A stretch of 64,000 bases of DNA, taken from contig NZ_JAULRU010000220.1 of assembly GCF_030518155.1 (NCBI RefSeq), positions 1 to 64,000 on the forward strand. Reading direction: 5' to 3'. A model generated the notes under the pieces. That model was not told the DNA's origin, searched no databases, and saw only the letters and a list, made by a program, of their open reading frames with translations. This stretch comes from Gilvimarinus gilvus (GTDB lineage: Bacteria; Pseudomonadota; Gammaproteobacteria; Pseudomonadales; Cellvibrionaceae). The translations under genes and the position numbers were made by a program. Positions 34,571 through 44,853 of the stretch are shown here, piece after piece (position 1 is the first letter of the stretch; the number at the start of each line of letters is the position of its first letter).

Positions 34571-37500
34571 TTATCGTTCATTGTACCGATCCAACCACTC
34601 ATCCAATAGTTCGACAAGCGAATCGGCCATCTGGTCCGCCTTCTCAATCACAGCTTTATATGTACGGGACTGCTGGGTAGATAGCGGAACCTGCGACAAA
34701 ACCACAATATCTGCGCCTCGCGAAGAAGTGTCCGCTATCTTGGAGGACAAGTCCAGACCACTACCGTCGGGCAGCATGACATCTAAAATAATTAAGTCAT
34801 AGTGCTCGCTTTCTAGCAGTGTTTGTGCGTCCGCGACGGTTGCAACGCCGGTCAAGTCGAAACAGCCCTGCATCAAAATCGCTACGATTTCACGGATATC
34901 CGGGTCGTCCTCTACCTGCAAGACCCTCGGTAAAACCCGCGGTGGACGAGCAGCAAATCGCGACCCCAGACAGGCTGGCAACGTGAAATAGAACCGCGTT
35001 CCTTTGCCCACGTGCGTGTCGTAGCCAATATGTCCATCCATACGCTGCACTAGCTCTTTGGTGATCGCCAAGCCGAGGCCTGTCCCTCCCTTACTGCGGG
35101 TACTGGAGCTGTCCACTTGCGAAAACTTTTGAAATATCTGGTCACGAAACTCTTCCGGTATACCTTTGCCCTGATCAATAATACTTACGCGCACTAACTT
35201 CGGTTCCCACTCTAACCGAACGGTGACCTTGGCGCCTTCTGGTGAAAACTTTGCTGCGTTGGACAATAGATTAGCCATAACCTGCTTCAGGCGATTCTCG
35301 TCAACACTTACAATCACAGGGCGATCACTGACCCGACTCGTTAACTTTTCATCACTTAATTCGAAGGTGACATTGTGCTCGGCCGCATAACTTGCATTCT
35401 CTTCAATAGCTGAGCAAATAAGCGGGGCTAACAACCGCGGACGCATGGTAAATTCCATTCTTCCAGCCACCAGCTTTTCCATATCGAGCAAGTCATTAAC
35501 CAAGTGTATTAAGCGCGAACTATTGGTATAGGCAATGTGCACCAAACGACCGACCTGCGCTGGCAAAGCACCCATAGCACCGCCATCTAATAGGCGTAAT
35601 GAGCCGCTGATAGCCGTTAGAGGTGTTCGCAGTTCATGACTGACCGTAGCGATGAATTCACTTTTCATTTGATCGATACGTTTGCGCTCCGTGATATCAC
35701 GCACTATAGCGATATACAAAGGCTCACCTTCTTGCATAATTTCGGAAAGCGCCAGCTCAAGCGGGAACTGCTCTCCTTCTCGTCGAACACCAACAAGGTC
35801 ACGAGTGGCGCCCACTGCGCGCTCCTTTTGACCAGCCTTAAAAAGCTCGAGAAAACTGCTCTGACTGGTCGTCTCATTCGCCGCCAGAAGAATATCCACG
35901 GACCGACCAACAACATCTTCCGCACGCCAACTGAACAGTCTCTCAGCCGATTGATTAAAAGTGTCGATGGTGCCATCACTGCGAATTGCTATAATTCCAT
36001 CGGCCGCATTGTTTAATATAGTTTGGGTACGCTCTGCAAACACCCGCAATTGCTCACGTTGAGACTCAACCTCGCTAATGTCACGGCCGACCCCGAGATA
36101 GCCATCGACGTTACCTTCTTCATCGTATACGGCGGTCGCCGTCAAGATAACAGGAAATCGCGAGCCGTCTTTTCTTATATACGTCCACTTGCGCTCATCT
36201 GTGCCACCACGTTTAATTTTCTCAACAAAGACATCAAACCCCGGCTGCACCACATACCCCAATTCTTGAGACAGAGTTTCAGCGCGCTTCACAACCTCTT
36301 CTTGAACGTGTATAAAACCTTGATCACGTTTACCTTCGACCTCAGAGGCGTTGTAGCCCAGCATTTTTTCGGCACCACTATTGAAGGTACGAATAATTCC
36401 ATCGCGATCTGTGGCAATAAAGGATACATTAGCAGCGTCCAGAATTGCCTGACGCCAGCGATTGGAGTATTTAAGGCGTTCTTGTGCCAGCATTTCTTCC
36501 GTAACGTCCCAAAGGAAACCGTGCCACATGACACTGCCATCATCGAGCTTTTCTGGGCTGGTTTGACCTCGCACCCAAACTATTCCTTTATCGGGGTGAT
36601 GATAACGATACACGGCGGCCCACATCGTCATAGTTTCCGCAGAAGACATAATCGATTGACCGACGCGTTCGACATCTTCTTCATGTATCCGCTCGATAAC
36701 TGAAGCAGCCGATTCTGCTATCTGTTCGGGCGTAACCCCATAGACATCCAGAATACCGCGGCTCGCGTAGGGGAAAAACATAACGCCGTCACGGTTCATT
36801 TGAAACTGGCACAAGCACCCAGGTAAACTGTCGGAAAGCTTGGTAAAAGTCTCGCTTAGCCTGGAGCTTTCCGCCTCCCTAAACCAACGCTCTAGAACGC
36901 CGCCAACCCACCGCGCCATCAGCCGCACAAAATCGAGCTCGGTTTCACTGAAGGGCTCTGGCCTCGCCACCGGCGCAGAAAAATTTAACGTGCCGTAAAT
37001 TTCGCCCGCCACCCATATAGGGACGCCAATATAGCTTTCCAACTGTGTGTTTATGTAGCACGGATGAGTGGCGAAACCTGTCTCTTTCACGTGGTGCATG
37101 GACAGGACATCACCTAGTCGCAAGGTGTCATGGCAATAGCAATCGGGCAATGAAAATACCTGCCCGTCGTGCAGCGCATCTGGCGGCGAATGTTGCACCT
37201 TGATAGTATAGTCGTCTCCTCGAATATGACTGATTATACCGATTGGTAAGCCGAGATATTGTGCGCCTAAGCTGAGCGATTTACGCAACTGTTCTTGCGG
37301 TTGCGACTCAGCGAGTGTGGCGATTTCATTCAGCTGCTGCAACGCTTTTTGCTGTTTAGACACCATTATGTCTACTTGTTTGCGCTCATTGATTCGGGTG
37401 TATACGCCTATCATGTATTGAGCACGACCTTGTCCATCACGCTCAGAAACTTTACCCCGGGTCAGAAACCAAATGTAGCGCCCGTCGCGATCGAGCACAC

Positions 37501-38638
37501 GCTGTTCGTGCTCGAACATATCTGTTTGACTTTTAAGGTGTGCCACCAGCAGCGCGTAGCTTTGTTCGCGGTCTTCAGGGTGAATTCGCCGCAGCCACTC
37601 ATCAACGCCTGTTTTAACCCAATCCCCTTTTGTCAGCCCAAGCATTTTTTTCCAGTGATCAGAAAACTCTACCTTATTGGTCTGAATATCCCACTCCCAA
37701 TACCCGCTTTGACTACTTTCCAAAGCAAGATCCAACCGATTGGCGCCCATCGCTCGGCGGGGTGCATTTAACCTAAACCGGTTGAAAATAACCCAAAATA
37801 AAATGGCTATGCCAATCAAACCAACGGCTAACCACAAATAGTGTAGCCAACTGCTGCGATGCAATAGGACGTCAAAAGTCGGGTCAATGGGCTGACTGAT
37901 CGTAAGTGTTAGCGCTTGTCGATCCTCGCCCCCAAGTAACTTAAACCCCATGAGTAAATAGGGAGAGCCGTTGCTTGCGTGTATTTCAATCGCTCGATTT
38001 GGTTGTGCCAGCATGCTTTCATGATTTTGCAAGGCGACGAGTACAGCCGCACCGCCACTCGAAAGCATCGCGCCATCGGGCGTGGTCAATAACCACCCCA
38101 GATCTGTCGTTTCTGCGAATTGTGATTCGAGAAAACTAACCAGTGGCAATAAATACACCCAGCACTGCGCCGGGGAAGGCTGCGCGGTAAACGGCAAGAC
38201 TAGATAGACCTCTTGTCGCGTAACCAACCAATCTGAATCATGTATGTCACTACAAGCAAGGTCTGCAGAAAGGCCTGAGCGAAGAGATTTAGAGGCCTCT
38301 GGGGGAATTGCCTGCCATGATCCGTCCGGTTTAATGTCCAGAGTCACGGCGCCAGGCCATAAACTTTGGATCAGCGCGTGCTGCGACGTTGCCAAATCCT
38401 GACGCTCAGCTTGCGCCTGTGCAAACTCGCTCAGCCAACGCCAGCGTTCAATGGCTGTATTCTCCAAATGTGTGAGCTTGTTAGACCACAGGCTATGTTC
38501 GGCGTCCAAACGCAGCTGTCCTACCTGCCCATTTACCGCGCGATATTGATACCAGAGAAAACCAACGATCAGCGAGAACATCGCCAGTAACAGCAAAGGG
38601 TACAACCATTCAAACCGGCGCAATCGCACTAGGCCCAT
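34571..38638 (-). CDS. Hybrid sensor histidine kinase with PAS/GAF array and receiver
   Basis: 1355 aa from the ATG at 38638 (a TTG two codons earlier is possible). Two membrane segments (about 12-32 and 265-290) bracket a periplasmic sensor domain without recognised motif. Then: PAS near 300-420, a GAF near 450-590, three more PAS-like segments (about 600, 723, 876), HisKA with ATVSHELRTPL (His near 1000), an ATPase domain with NLLSNAAKF and GTGLGLAITKELV, and a C-terminal receiver with LIILDVMLPDG (Asp near 1281). It should autophosphorylate and pass phosphate through its receiver to the downstream relay. The signal is unknown. Confidence 0.92.
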   Translation of the reverse strand: MGLVRLRRFEWLYPLLLLAMFSLIVGFLWYQYRAVNGQVGQLRLDAEHSLWSNKLTHLENTAIERWRWLSEFAQAQAERQDLATSQHALIQSLWPGAVTLDIKPDGSWQAIPPEASKSLRSGLSADLACSDIHDSDWLVTRQEVYLVLPFTAQPSPAQCWVYLLPLVSFLESQFAETTDLGWLLTTPDGAMLSSGGAAVLVALQNHESMLAQPNRAIEIHASNGSPYLLMGFKLLGGEDRQALTLTISQPIDPTFDVLLHRSSWLHYLWLAVGLIGIAILFWVIFNRFRLNAPRRAMGANRLDLALESSQSGYWEWDIQTNKVEFSDHWKKMLGLTKGDWVKTGVDEWLRRIHPEDREQSYALLVAHLKSQTDMFEHEQRVLDRDGRYIWFLTRGKVSERDGQGRAQYMIGVYTRINERKQVDIMVSKQQKALQQLNEIATLAESQPQEQLRKSLSLGAQYLGLPIGIISHIRGDDYTIKVQHSPPDALHDGQVFSLPDCYCHDTLRLGDVLSMHHVKETGFATHPCYINTQLESYIGVPIWVAGEIYGTLNFSAPVARPEPFSETELDFVRLMARWVGGVLERWFREAESSRLSETFTKLSDSLPGCLCQFQMNRDGVMFFPYASRGILDVYGVTPEQIAESAASVIERIHEEDVERVGQSIMSSAETMTMWAAVYRYHHPDKGIVWVRGQTSPEKLDDGSVMWHGFLWDVTEEMLAQERLKYSNRWRQAILDAANVSFIATDRDGIIRTFNSGAEKMLGYNASEVEGKRDQGFIHVQEEVVKRAETLSQELGYVVQPGFDVFVEKIKRGGTDERKWTYIRKDGSRFPVILTATAVYDEEGNVDGYLGVGRDISEVESQREQLRVFAERTQTILNNAADGIIAIRSDGTIDTFNQSAERLFSWRAEDVVGRSVDILLAANETTSQSSFLELFKAGQKERAVGATRDLVGVRREGEQFPLELALSEIMQEGEPLYIAIVRDITERKRIDQMKSEFIATVSHELRTPLTAISGSLRLLDGGAMGALPAQVGRLVHIAYTNSSRLIHLVNDLLDMEKLVAGRMEFTMRPRLLAPLICSAIEENASYAAEHNVTFELSDEKLTSRVSDRPVIVSVDENRLKQVMANLLSNAAKFSPEGAKVTVRLEWEPKLVRVSIIDQGKGIPEEFRDQIFQKFSQVDSSSTRSKGGTGLGLAITKELVQRMDGHIGYDTHVGKGTRFYFTLPACLGSRFAARPPRVLPRVLQVEDDPDIREIVAILMQGCFDLTGVATVADAQTLLESEHYDLIILDVMLPDGSGLDLSSKIADTSSRGADIVVLSQVPLSTQQSRTYKAVIEKADQMADSLVELLDEWLDRYNER

Positions 38639-38731
38639 AATCAATTCAGTCCAGACATGTTGAATTCAAGGCTTCCCAATGGGTGAAATTGATTACATTT
38701 TTAAAGTTCTCCACCCCTATACCACTATAGT

Positions 38732-39064
38732 CTATTTAGCCGTTTTCTCTTGTGCCTTGGCTTTTTCTGCCCGGCGTCGGCGCACCTCTTTAGGGTCAGC
38801 GGTCAAAGGCCGATAGATTTCGACACGGTCGCCACTGTGGAGCACATGTTCGCGCGGTGGTTTAAGCCCTTTCACCCCGAGTGCCTGGCCAAAAATACCC
38901 ATTTTGGCGGTTTCTAAGTCGATTTCAGGGAACTCTCGAACAATGCCAGATCGCTCGGCTGCCTGAAAAGCAGTCGTTCCGGGCTCAACCAGTAACTCAA
39001 TTATTTTTTGTTTTTGGGGTAGCGCATAAGCCACCTCAACGGTAATTAAATCCAAGTCCGCCAT
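38732..39064 (-). CDS. rnfH: RnfH-family protein
   Basis: 110 aa, ubiquitin-like (beta-grasp) fold. ITVEVAYALPQKQ at the start, MGIFGQ in the middle, and HVLHSGDRVEIYRPL, the family's most conserved segment. The Lys/Arg-rich tail (about 88-110) is extended. The cellular role of RnfH is not settled. It typically sits beside ratA, as here; E. coli ratA/rnfH (yfjG/yfjF) also lie next to smpB, and smpB is about 2 kb away on the other strand. Confidence 0.92.
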   Translation of the reverse strand: MADLDLITVEVAYALPQKQKIIELLVEPGTTAFQAAERSGIVREFPEIDLETAKMGIFGQALGVKGLKPPREHVLHSGDRVEIYRPLTADPKEVRRRRAEKAKAQEKTAK

Positions 39065-39118
39065 TTTGCTTCTCTCACCATTGTATTCAATCCAACCCCA
39101 GGAACTGTGGAATCCACT

Positions 39119-39553
39119 TTAATTCGCATATATTTGACTGGCACGATGGCACAGAGCCTTAACCTGCGACTCGGCTATTTGCTCAAACATGCGATTGGCC
39201 GCAAAGGCAAGCAAGGGGTTTTTCATGCTAAAAACCAACTCGAGTGTTACTTTGCACTGGTCACCCTCATTGGCAAATCGCCACTCACCTTTAAACTCGC
39301 GAAAGGGGCCATCCAATAAATCTAACGTCATACTGTGCGGCGGGTGCAGAGTATTGCGTGTCACAAAGCTCTGTGAAATACCACCCATCCCCAAAGACAG
39401 TCGCGCCTCTAACCAACCTTCACCCGAATTGAGTATTTCGGCCTTTTGACAGCCTTCCATGTACTCCGGATACGCCTCAATATCATTCACCAGCTCAAAC
39501 ATCTGCTGACATGAAAAATGGATGCTCTCTGAGCGTTCAATTCGATGCCCCAC
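39119..39553 (-). CDS. ratA: RatA/Coq10-like START-domain protein
   Basis: 144 aa, one START/Coq10-type lipid-binding fold: SESIHFSCQQMFELVNDIEAYPEYM at the start and a C-terminal helix. In E. coli RatA was described as a 50S-binding toxin; the eukaryotic Coq10 relatives bind ubiquinone. The start is GTG at 39553 with GGGG 5 nt upstream, two bases after the stop codon of the NSS transporter gene. Followed by rnfH in the same direction. Confidence 0.92.
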   Translation of the reverse strand: MGHRIERSESIHFSCQQMFELVNDIEAYPEYMEGCQKAEILNSGEGWLEARLSLGMGGISQSFVTRNTLHPPHSMTLDLLDGPFREFKGEWRFANEGDQCKVTLELVFSMKNPLLAFAANRMFEQIAESQVKALCHRASQIYAN

Positions 39554-39555
39554 AC

Positions 39556-40926
39556 TTACCCCACAAATTTATCAAAAATACCTAATACAAACACCACCGC
39601 AATTAACACCGGCGACACATACTTGAGTACGAGTAACCAGCGCACAAACCAGCGCGACGAGTCCAAAGCCAGCTCGCGGCGCAGTGGCCGCTTGTTCATA
39701 AACCATCCGACATAAATAGCCGTAGCCAAGGCCCCCAGCGGTAGCATCACTTGCTCGGTAACAAACAAGCTCAAGTCGAATGGGGTCATTCCCGCAACTG
39801 GCTTGAAATCTTGCCAGCGATTGAGAGAAAACACCGTGGTGAGGCCCAACAGCCAGGCACAAAATACGATCAGCAAATTGGCCGCAACGCGGTGGAATCG
39901 AAATCGCTCGGTAAGGTAAGCCACCGCGGGCTCCAGTAGCGAGATGGTCGAGCTCCAGGCCGCTATCGTGACCAGTAGGAAAAACACCGTGCCGAAGACC
40001 TCGCCCAAAGGCATGGCACCGAATACTATCGGCAAACTGACAAACATCAAGCCAGGGCCGGCGCTGGGCTCTACACCGGGGTTGGCAAATACGATAGGGA
40101 AAATCACCAAGCCCGCCAAAAGTGCGACTGAGGTGTCCAGAATACCCACTGTCACCGCTGTTTTTAGAATGGATTGTTTGTGCGGCATGTAAGAGCCATA
40201 GGCCATAATTGCACCCATACTTAGGCTCAGGGTAAAAAACGCATGCCCCAATGCGAGCGAAAGCCCCTCCATTGAAAGCTCACTGGCCCGAAAACTGAAC
40301 AAGAAATTAAAGCCCGCCGCAAAATCACCAATGTAGGCCGCATACGCCAGTAACAGCAGCAGCAGGCAGAACAGCAATGGCATCAAGATGCGCACCGCGG
40401 TTTCCAGACCGCGGGTAACACCAAACATGATGATCAAGGCTGTCATACACAAAAAGGCCGTTTGCCACTGCACGAGCGTGCTGGTATCAGCCTGTAAAGC
40501 GCTGAACGCAGCACTGGCCGTGGTGCCATCAAAGCCTTCAAATCCACCGCGCGCCGCGGCCGTGACATATTCCAGGGTCCAACCGGCAATAACGCTGTAA
40601 TAGGACAGTATTAAAAACCCTGCCAGCACGCCGCTCCAGCCGATTAACGACCAACTCCGGCTATTGCGCGACTCATGCGCAACCTTCTGCATTGCCATAA
40701 TGGGGCTGGCACGTCCGCGCCGCCCGAGCATAACCTCGGCGGCCATCACGGGCAGGCCAATCAAGCAAATGCACAGCAAATACATCAGTACAAAAGCACC
40801 ACCGCCGTTTTCCCCGGCAATGTAAGGGAATTTCCAAATATTCCCCAGACCAACGGCCGAACCCGTTGCCGCCAAGATAAAAGTGCCCCTGCGCCCCCAA
40901 ATGGCGTGTTGTTGTGCTCTTTTCAC
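39556..40926 (-). CDS. Sodium-dependent NSS-family symporter, copy 1
   Basis: 456 aa. The NSS/SNF (LeuT-like) fold is shown by the first membrane segment with GSAVGLGNIWKFPY, which carries the unwound region binding sodium and substrate, then GENGGGAFV. About eleven or twelve membrane segments. It probably imports an amino acid or related solute with Na+. Start is GTG at 40926 with GGAG 6 nt upstream. It may be co-transcribed with ratA and rnfH. A second NSS gene at 43422 is a paralogue. Confidence 0.92.
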   Translation of the reverse strand: MKRAQQHAIWGRRGTFILAATGSAVGLGNIWKFPYIAGENGGGAFVLMYLLCICLIGLPVMAAEVMLGRRGRASPIMAMQKVAHESRNSRSWSLIGWSGVLAGFLILSYYSVIAGWTLEYVTAAARGGFEGFDGTTASAAFSALQADTSTLVQWQTAFLCMTALIIMFGVTRGLETAVRILMPLLFCLLLLLLAYAAYIGDFAAGFNFLFSFRASELSMEGLSLALGHAFFTLSLSMGAIMAYGSYMPHKQSILKTAVTVGILDTSVALLAGLVIFPIVFANPGVEPSAGPGLMFVSLPIVFGAMPLGEVFGTVFFLLVTIAAWSSTISLLEPAVAYLTERFRFHRVAANLLIVFCAWLLGLTTVFSLNRWQDFKPVAGMTPFDLSLFVTEQVMLPLGALATAIYVGWFMNKRPLRRELALDSSRWFVRWLLVLKYVSPVLIAVVFVLGIFDKFVG

Positions 40927-41042
40927 GCTCCGCTCCGGTTATTGAACTAAGATCACAGTCGCTGATTGTACGCTGATAGCATGGTGTTGGTGAAATCGCT
41001 ATAATGCCTGCCGCTCACTCATCGACCAGAAATTGTATTTTC

Positions 41043-41525
41043 ATGGCCAAAAAGCAGAAAAGTAATACCGGTAGCAACACAATTGCGCTGAACAAAAAAT
41101 CCCGCCACGACTATGTGCTGCAAGACAAGCTTGAAGCAGGTATTGCATTGCTTGGCTGGGAGGTTAAAAGTGCCCGGGCCGGCAAGGTACAGCTAACCGA
41201 CACCTACGTGATTTTTCAAAACGGTGAAGCCTGGCTGGTTGGGGCGCAATTTACGCCGTTAAAAACGGTATCTACCCACTTTGTGCCGGAAAACAACCGC
41301 TCCCGTAAACTCCTGATGCACGACCGCGAACTGGAAAAGTACCAGCGTGCCACCGAGCAAAAGGGCTACACCGTGGTTGCCACGGCCATGTACTGGAAGC
41401 AGCACCTAATCAAGGTGGAGGTCGCACTGGGTAAGGGTAAACAGCTGCACGATAAACGCGAAACTGAAAAAGAGCGCGACTGGAGCCGGGAAAAGCAGCG
41501 CCTATTCCAGCACACGCAGCGCTAG
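41043..41525 (+). CDS. smpB: SsrA-binding protein SmpB
   Basis: 160 aa from the ATG at 41043. Conserved segments: [39 protein letters not shown], and the C-terminal tail [16 protein letters not shown] that reaches the decoding centre. It binds tmRNA and enables rescue of stalled ribosomes. The tmRNA gene itself was not found nearby. Confidence 0.97.
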   Translation: MAKKQKSNTGSNTIALNKKSRHDYVLQDKLEAGIALLGWEVKSARAGKVQLTDTYVIFQNGEAWLVGAQFTPLKTVSTHFVPENNRSRKLLMHDRELEKYQRATEQKGYTVVATAMYWKQHLIKVEVALGKGKQLHDKRETEKERDWSREKQRLFQHTQR

Positions 41526-41561
41526 ATAAAGACTGGGCCTGTCTCACCTCGACCCGTCGCG

Positions 41562-43349
41562 TTATTGAGCAATCTGTTCCGCCAAGCTCAACAAGTGGCC
41601 GGCAAACGCATCCCTGGCTTTGTCGGCCGCGTTCAAATTGGTGTAACTGACCTGCTCACTCCAGCGCCCCAGTGAACGGGTTTGGGTTAAGTCATAAAGC
41701 ACGACGTCGATTTGTGCCGAATAAAGGGTGTCGTATTGGCCGTAAAACTCGATGGCCTCGGCATCCAGCGCGGTTGCGGTGAGCAGTATCAAATAACGCC
41801 CGCCAGCCCCGATTAAATGATCCTTCAAATAACTTAAGTCAGGTTGCTGCGCCTGCAAAGCCTGCTGCGCGCCCGGTACAAAAGCCGGGTCAAGCACTTC
41901 CACCGCATCACTGCGCAAGGCCTCATCCAGCTGTGTGGCGAGTGGCCCCACTATGGACGGATCGCCGCGAGATGCGATTACCGCAGCCTTAGGCGCAGGC
42001 AAAGCGGCGGACTTAACCGCAGCGGTACCAGGCGCACGGTGTATTTCACTCGCCCTTTTTGTCGGTTGCGCGTCGTGCATTATGCTGGCCTGCGCAAGCT
42101 GGGGGGCTGTACCCTCACTGACCGCGTCGGCTGCGCTTGCATCGGCGCCAGCTAAATCGGTTTTGTTCGAGACGTCATTATCGATGTCGGGATTATTACT
42201 GGTTAATCTTGCATGATTTTCACGGGTAGCAATGTCGGGGGAGCTCACCATGTCTTCGGCCACTAACTCGTCGGCCGCCGGCGAGCTGCTCGCCATTTCA
42301 AGATCGGGCTCTTGCGCGGAATCGGTGCCTGACACTAATTCTGATAACGGCACTCTAAAAGAATAAGCCGCAGCCCCCAATCCGAGACAGACCAGCAACA
42401 ACACGGGCAAGACACGGCGGGATTGGCGGGCGGGCCGAGCCTGAGCAGAGGCTAATGGCTCGCCCATTAGAGGTTCATTCGCCAGATAGTGAGACAAATC
42501 TTCGACCAAATCTTGGCAAGTTTGGTAGCGATTGTCCGGGTCTTTCTCAATCATGCGCTTGAGTATGGACTGCAGGCGCGCGTCGACGTCTGGGTTGAGC
42601 GTTTGAATATCCGGCGCAGGCTTCTCCACAACCTGCAGCATAAGCCCCATCGGGCTTTCATCGTCAAAGGGTTTTACACCGGCCAGCATTTCAAACAGTA
42701 CCACTCCCAAACTGAAGATATCGGAGCGAGAGTCTACAGCCCGCCCCTGAAAGACTTCGGGGCTTACATAACCTGTTGTGCCAACAAACTGGCCGGTGGT
42801 TGTGAGCTTGTCGCCTATGTCCCGCGCCAACGCAATGCCAAAGTCGGTGATTTTTACGGTACCGGAGGGTTCGATCATTAAATTGGAAGGTTTTACATCG
42901 CGGTGAATAATGCCGCGATCGTGAGCACAGGCGAGCCCCTTGGCCGCCTGCATAAGAATACCGGCCGCCTCTTTCGAACCCAGCGTGCCCTTTTCGCGCA
43001 CCCTGTCAGCGAGGGTCTCCCCCTCGATACACTCCATGACAAAATAGGGTAAATTATCTTGCTCGCCGGTAAAGTAGATATGTACAACGTTTGGGTGATT
43101 GAGCGCGGCCACACTTTTGGCTTCACGCGAGAAACGCCCAACCAAAGACTCATCATCCGCTAAATGCGGCGCCAATACTTTAATGGCGACATAGCGGTTT
43201 AGCGAGCTTTCGTAACCACGATACACCGTGCCCATACCGCCACGGCCCAGCTCAGCCACTACCTCGTAGTGACCAATTTTTTGCGTCGCCGGAGCCTTGT
43301 CTTTGTCCTGCGACTCACTGATTACTGTCTTGTCTTGATCGCGATCCAC
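41562..43349 (-). CDS. Membrane-anchored Ser/Thr protein kinase (Hanks type)
   Basis: 595 aa from the GTG at 43349 (AGGGA 7 nt upstream; TTG two codons earlier has poor spacing). Kinase domain about residues 28-290: P-loop GRGGMGTVYRG, VAIK lysine (near 57), HRDVKPSN catalytic loop and DFG. A single membrane segment near 315 (VLPVLLLVCLGLGAAAYSF) is followed by an acidic, low-complexity linker (about 335-430) and a C-terminal ~130-residue domain without PASTA repeats. Targets are unknown. It lies convergent with smpB and divergent from an NSS symporter gene. Confidence 0.92.
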   Translation of the reverse strand: MDRDQDKTVISESQDKDKAPATQKIGHYEVVAELGRGGMGTVYRGYESSLNRYVAIKVLAPHLADDESLVGRFSREAKSVAALNHPNVVHIYFTGEQDNLPYFVMECIEGETLADRVREKGTLGSKEAAGILMQAAKGLACAHDRGIIHRDVKPSNLMIEPSGTVKITDFGIALARDIGDKLTTTGQFVGTTGYVSPEVFQGRAVDSRSDIFSLGVVLFEMLAGVKPFDDESPMGLMLQVVEKPAPDIQTLNPDVDARLQSILKRMIEKDPDNRYQTCQDLVEDLSHYLANEPLMGEPLASAQARPARQSRRVLPVLLLVCLGLGAAAYSFRVPLSELVSGTDSAQEPDLEMASSSPAADELVAEDMVSSPDIATRENHARLTSNNPDIDNDVSNKTDLAGADASAADAVSEGTAPQLAQASIMHDAQPTKRASEIHRAPGTAAVKSAALPAPKAAVIASRGDPSIVGPLATQLDEALRSDAVEVLDPAFVPGAQQALQAQQPDLSYLKDHLIGAGGRYLILLTATALDAEAIEFYGQYDTLYSAQIDVVLYDLTQTRSLGRWSEQVSYTNLNAADKARDAFAGHLLSLAEQIAQ

Positions 43350-43421
43350 GGGCAATTCCCTGTTAATGCCTATGTGTTGGCCTTTATACTAGCACCAAAA
43401 ATCACTCCAATCAGGCAATAA

Positions 43422-44780
43422 GTGACGACTATGGCGCATCCGCGGGGACAATTTTCCAGCAAAATCGGTTTTCTATTGGCAGCCGCGGGCTCCGCGGTTG
43501 GTCTGGGCAATATTTGGGGATTTCCGACGCAGGCGGCCAGCAATGGCGGCGCCGCCTTCCTACTGGTCTACCTGATTCTGGCCTTTGTACTGGCCTACCC
43601 AGCGTTAATGGCAGAGCTCACCATCGGCCGTTACAGTCGCTCGAATGTGTTCACAGCCTTGAGCAACATGAGTCCTACCCCTTGGGTTCGCACATTTGGC
43701 GCAGCAATAGGCACCGTGGCCGTTTGCACCGCGGTTATCATTTTGGGCTTTTACGCTATTGTGGCCGGCTGGATGCTGGCCGAATTTCTGGCACCGGTGG
43801 CAAGCCTTGGGGGGAGCGAGACGGGTCACCTTTGGCTTAAGAAAAATAGCTTTGGACGCGATACATTCATGTGCGGCGTAATGGCCGGGCTAACCATACT
43901 GATCGTGGCTCGTGGCGTTGAAAAAGGCATAGAGACCTGGTCCACACGCTTAATGCCTCTACTGTTTTTGATTCTGACCAGCCTGATTGTCTTCGTTTTG
44001 ATGCAGCCCAGTGCCGGCGAAGGCCTGAAGGCTTATTTGATACCCAATCTTAGTCATCTGCGAGAGCCATCTTTATATTTAAGTGCCATGGGGCAGGCAT
44101 TCTTCTCGCTGTCGCTCGGTGTCGGCACCATGCTGATTTACGGTTCCTATTTACGCGATACCGACAACCTGCCTCGACTGGGAGCTTCTGTCACCCTGCT
44201 CGATACCGGTTTCGCCTTTACCGCAGGGCTGTTGATCATACCGGCCATTTACGTCGCTCAAACGCAAGGCGTAAGCATCTACTCGGAATCCGGCGACTTG
44301 ATCGCCGGGCCCGGCCTGATTTTTCAATTATTGCCTGCGCTGTTCTCTAGCATGGGCAGCGCCGGCACCTTTCTGGCCTTCGCCTTTTTTGCCTTGATGA
44401 CCATTGCCGCCCTAACCTCAACCATATCCATGCTCGAAGTCCCCGTATCTGTGTGCGTGGAACGCTGGGGCTTACCCCGGGCAAAAGCCGCGTGGGCCTG
44501 TGGCTCGGTCATTTTTGGCCTGAGCGTTATTATCATCTGGCAATTCGATACGCTTTTCTCTTTGGCCATCACGGTAAGTACCGAATACGCAGAGCCCCTT
44601 ATTGGAGTAGCCCTGTGTCTGTTTGCAGGCTGGGTCCTATCGCGCAAAAAGTTATTGGAAGAGCTAACTAAAGGCCACCCGGAGATTGAGTCCACTTTGT
44701 TTTGGAAAGTGTGGCCTTTTTATGTCCGGTTTATTTGCCCGGCGTTAATCTTGATAACCTTTGTGCAGAGTTTGCGGTAA
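43422..44780 (+). CDS. Sodium-dependent NSS-family symporter, copy 2
   Basis: 452 aa. LeuT-like motif AAAGSAVGLGNIWGFPTQA in the first membrane segment, about twelve membrane segments overall. Compared with copy 1 at 39556 the motif reads GNIWGFPT instead of GNIWKFPY, so the substrate may differ. Start GTG at 43422 or ATG at 43431. Divergent from the Ser/Thr kinase across 72 bp, hinting at shared control. Confidence 0.92.
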   Translation: MTTMAHPRGQFSSKIGFLLAAAGSAVGLGNIWGFPTQAASNGGAAFLLVYLILAFVLAYPALMAELTIGRYSRSNVFTALSNMSPTPWVRTFGAAIGTVAVCTAVIILGFYAIVAGWMLAEFLAPVASLGGSETGHLWLKKNSFGRDTFMCGVMAGLTILIVARGVEKGIETWSTRLMPLLFLILTSLIVFVLMQPSAGEGLKAYLIPNLSHLREPSLYLSAMGQAFFSLSLGVGTMLIYGSYLRDTDNLPRLGASVTLLDTGFAFTAGLLIIPAIYVAQTQGVSIYSESGDLIAGPGLIFQLLPALFSSMGSAGTFLAFAFFALMTIAALTSTISMLEVPVSVCVERWGLPRAKAAWACGSVIFGLSVIIIWQFDTLFSLAITVSTEYAEPLIGVALCLFAGWVLSRKKLLEELTKGHPEIESTLFWKVWPFYVRFICPALILITFVQSLR

Positions 44781-44853
44781 GAACTGTACGAGTAGGTGGT
44801 TGCAATTCAATGTAAAAAATCACGTAAGCAATGCCCTATTATTGATACATCCG

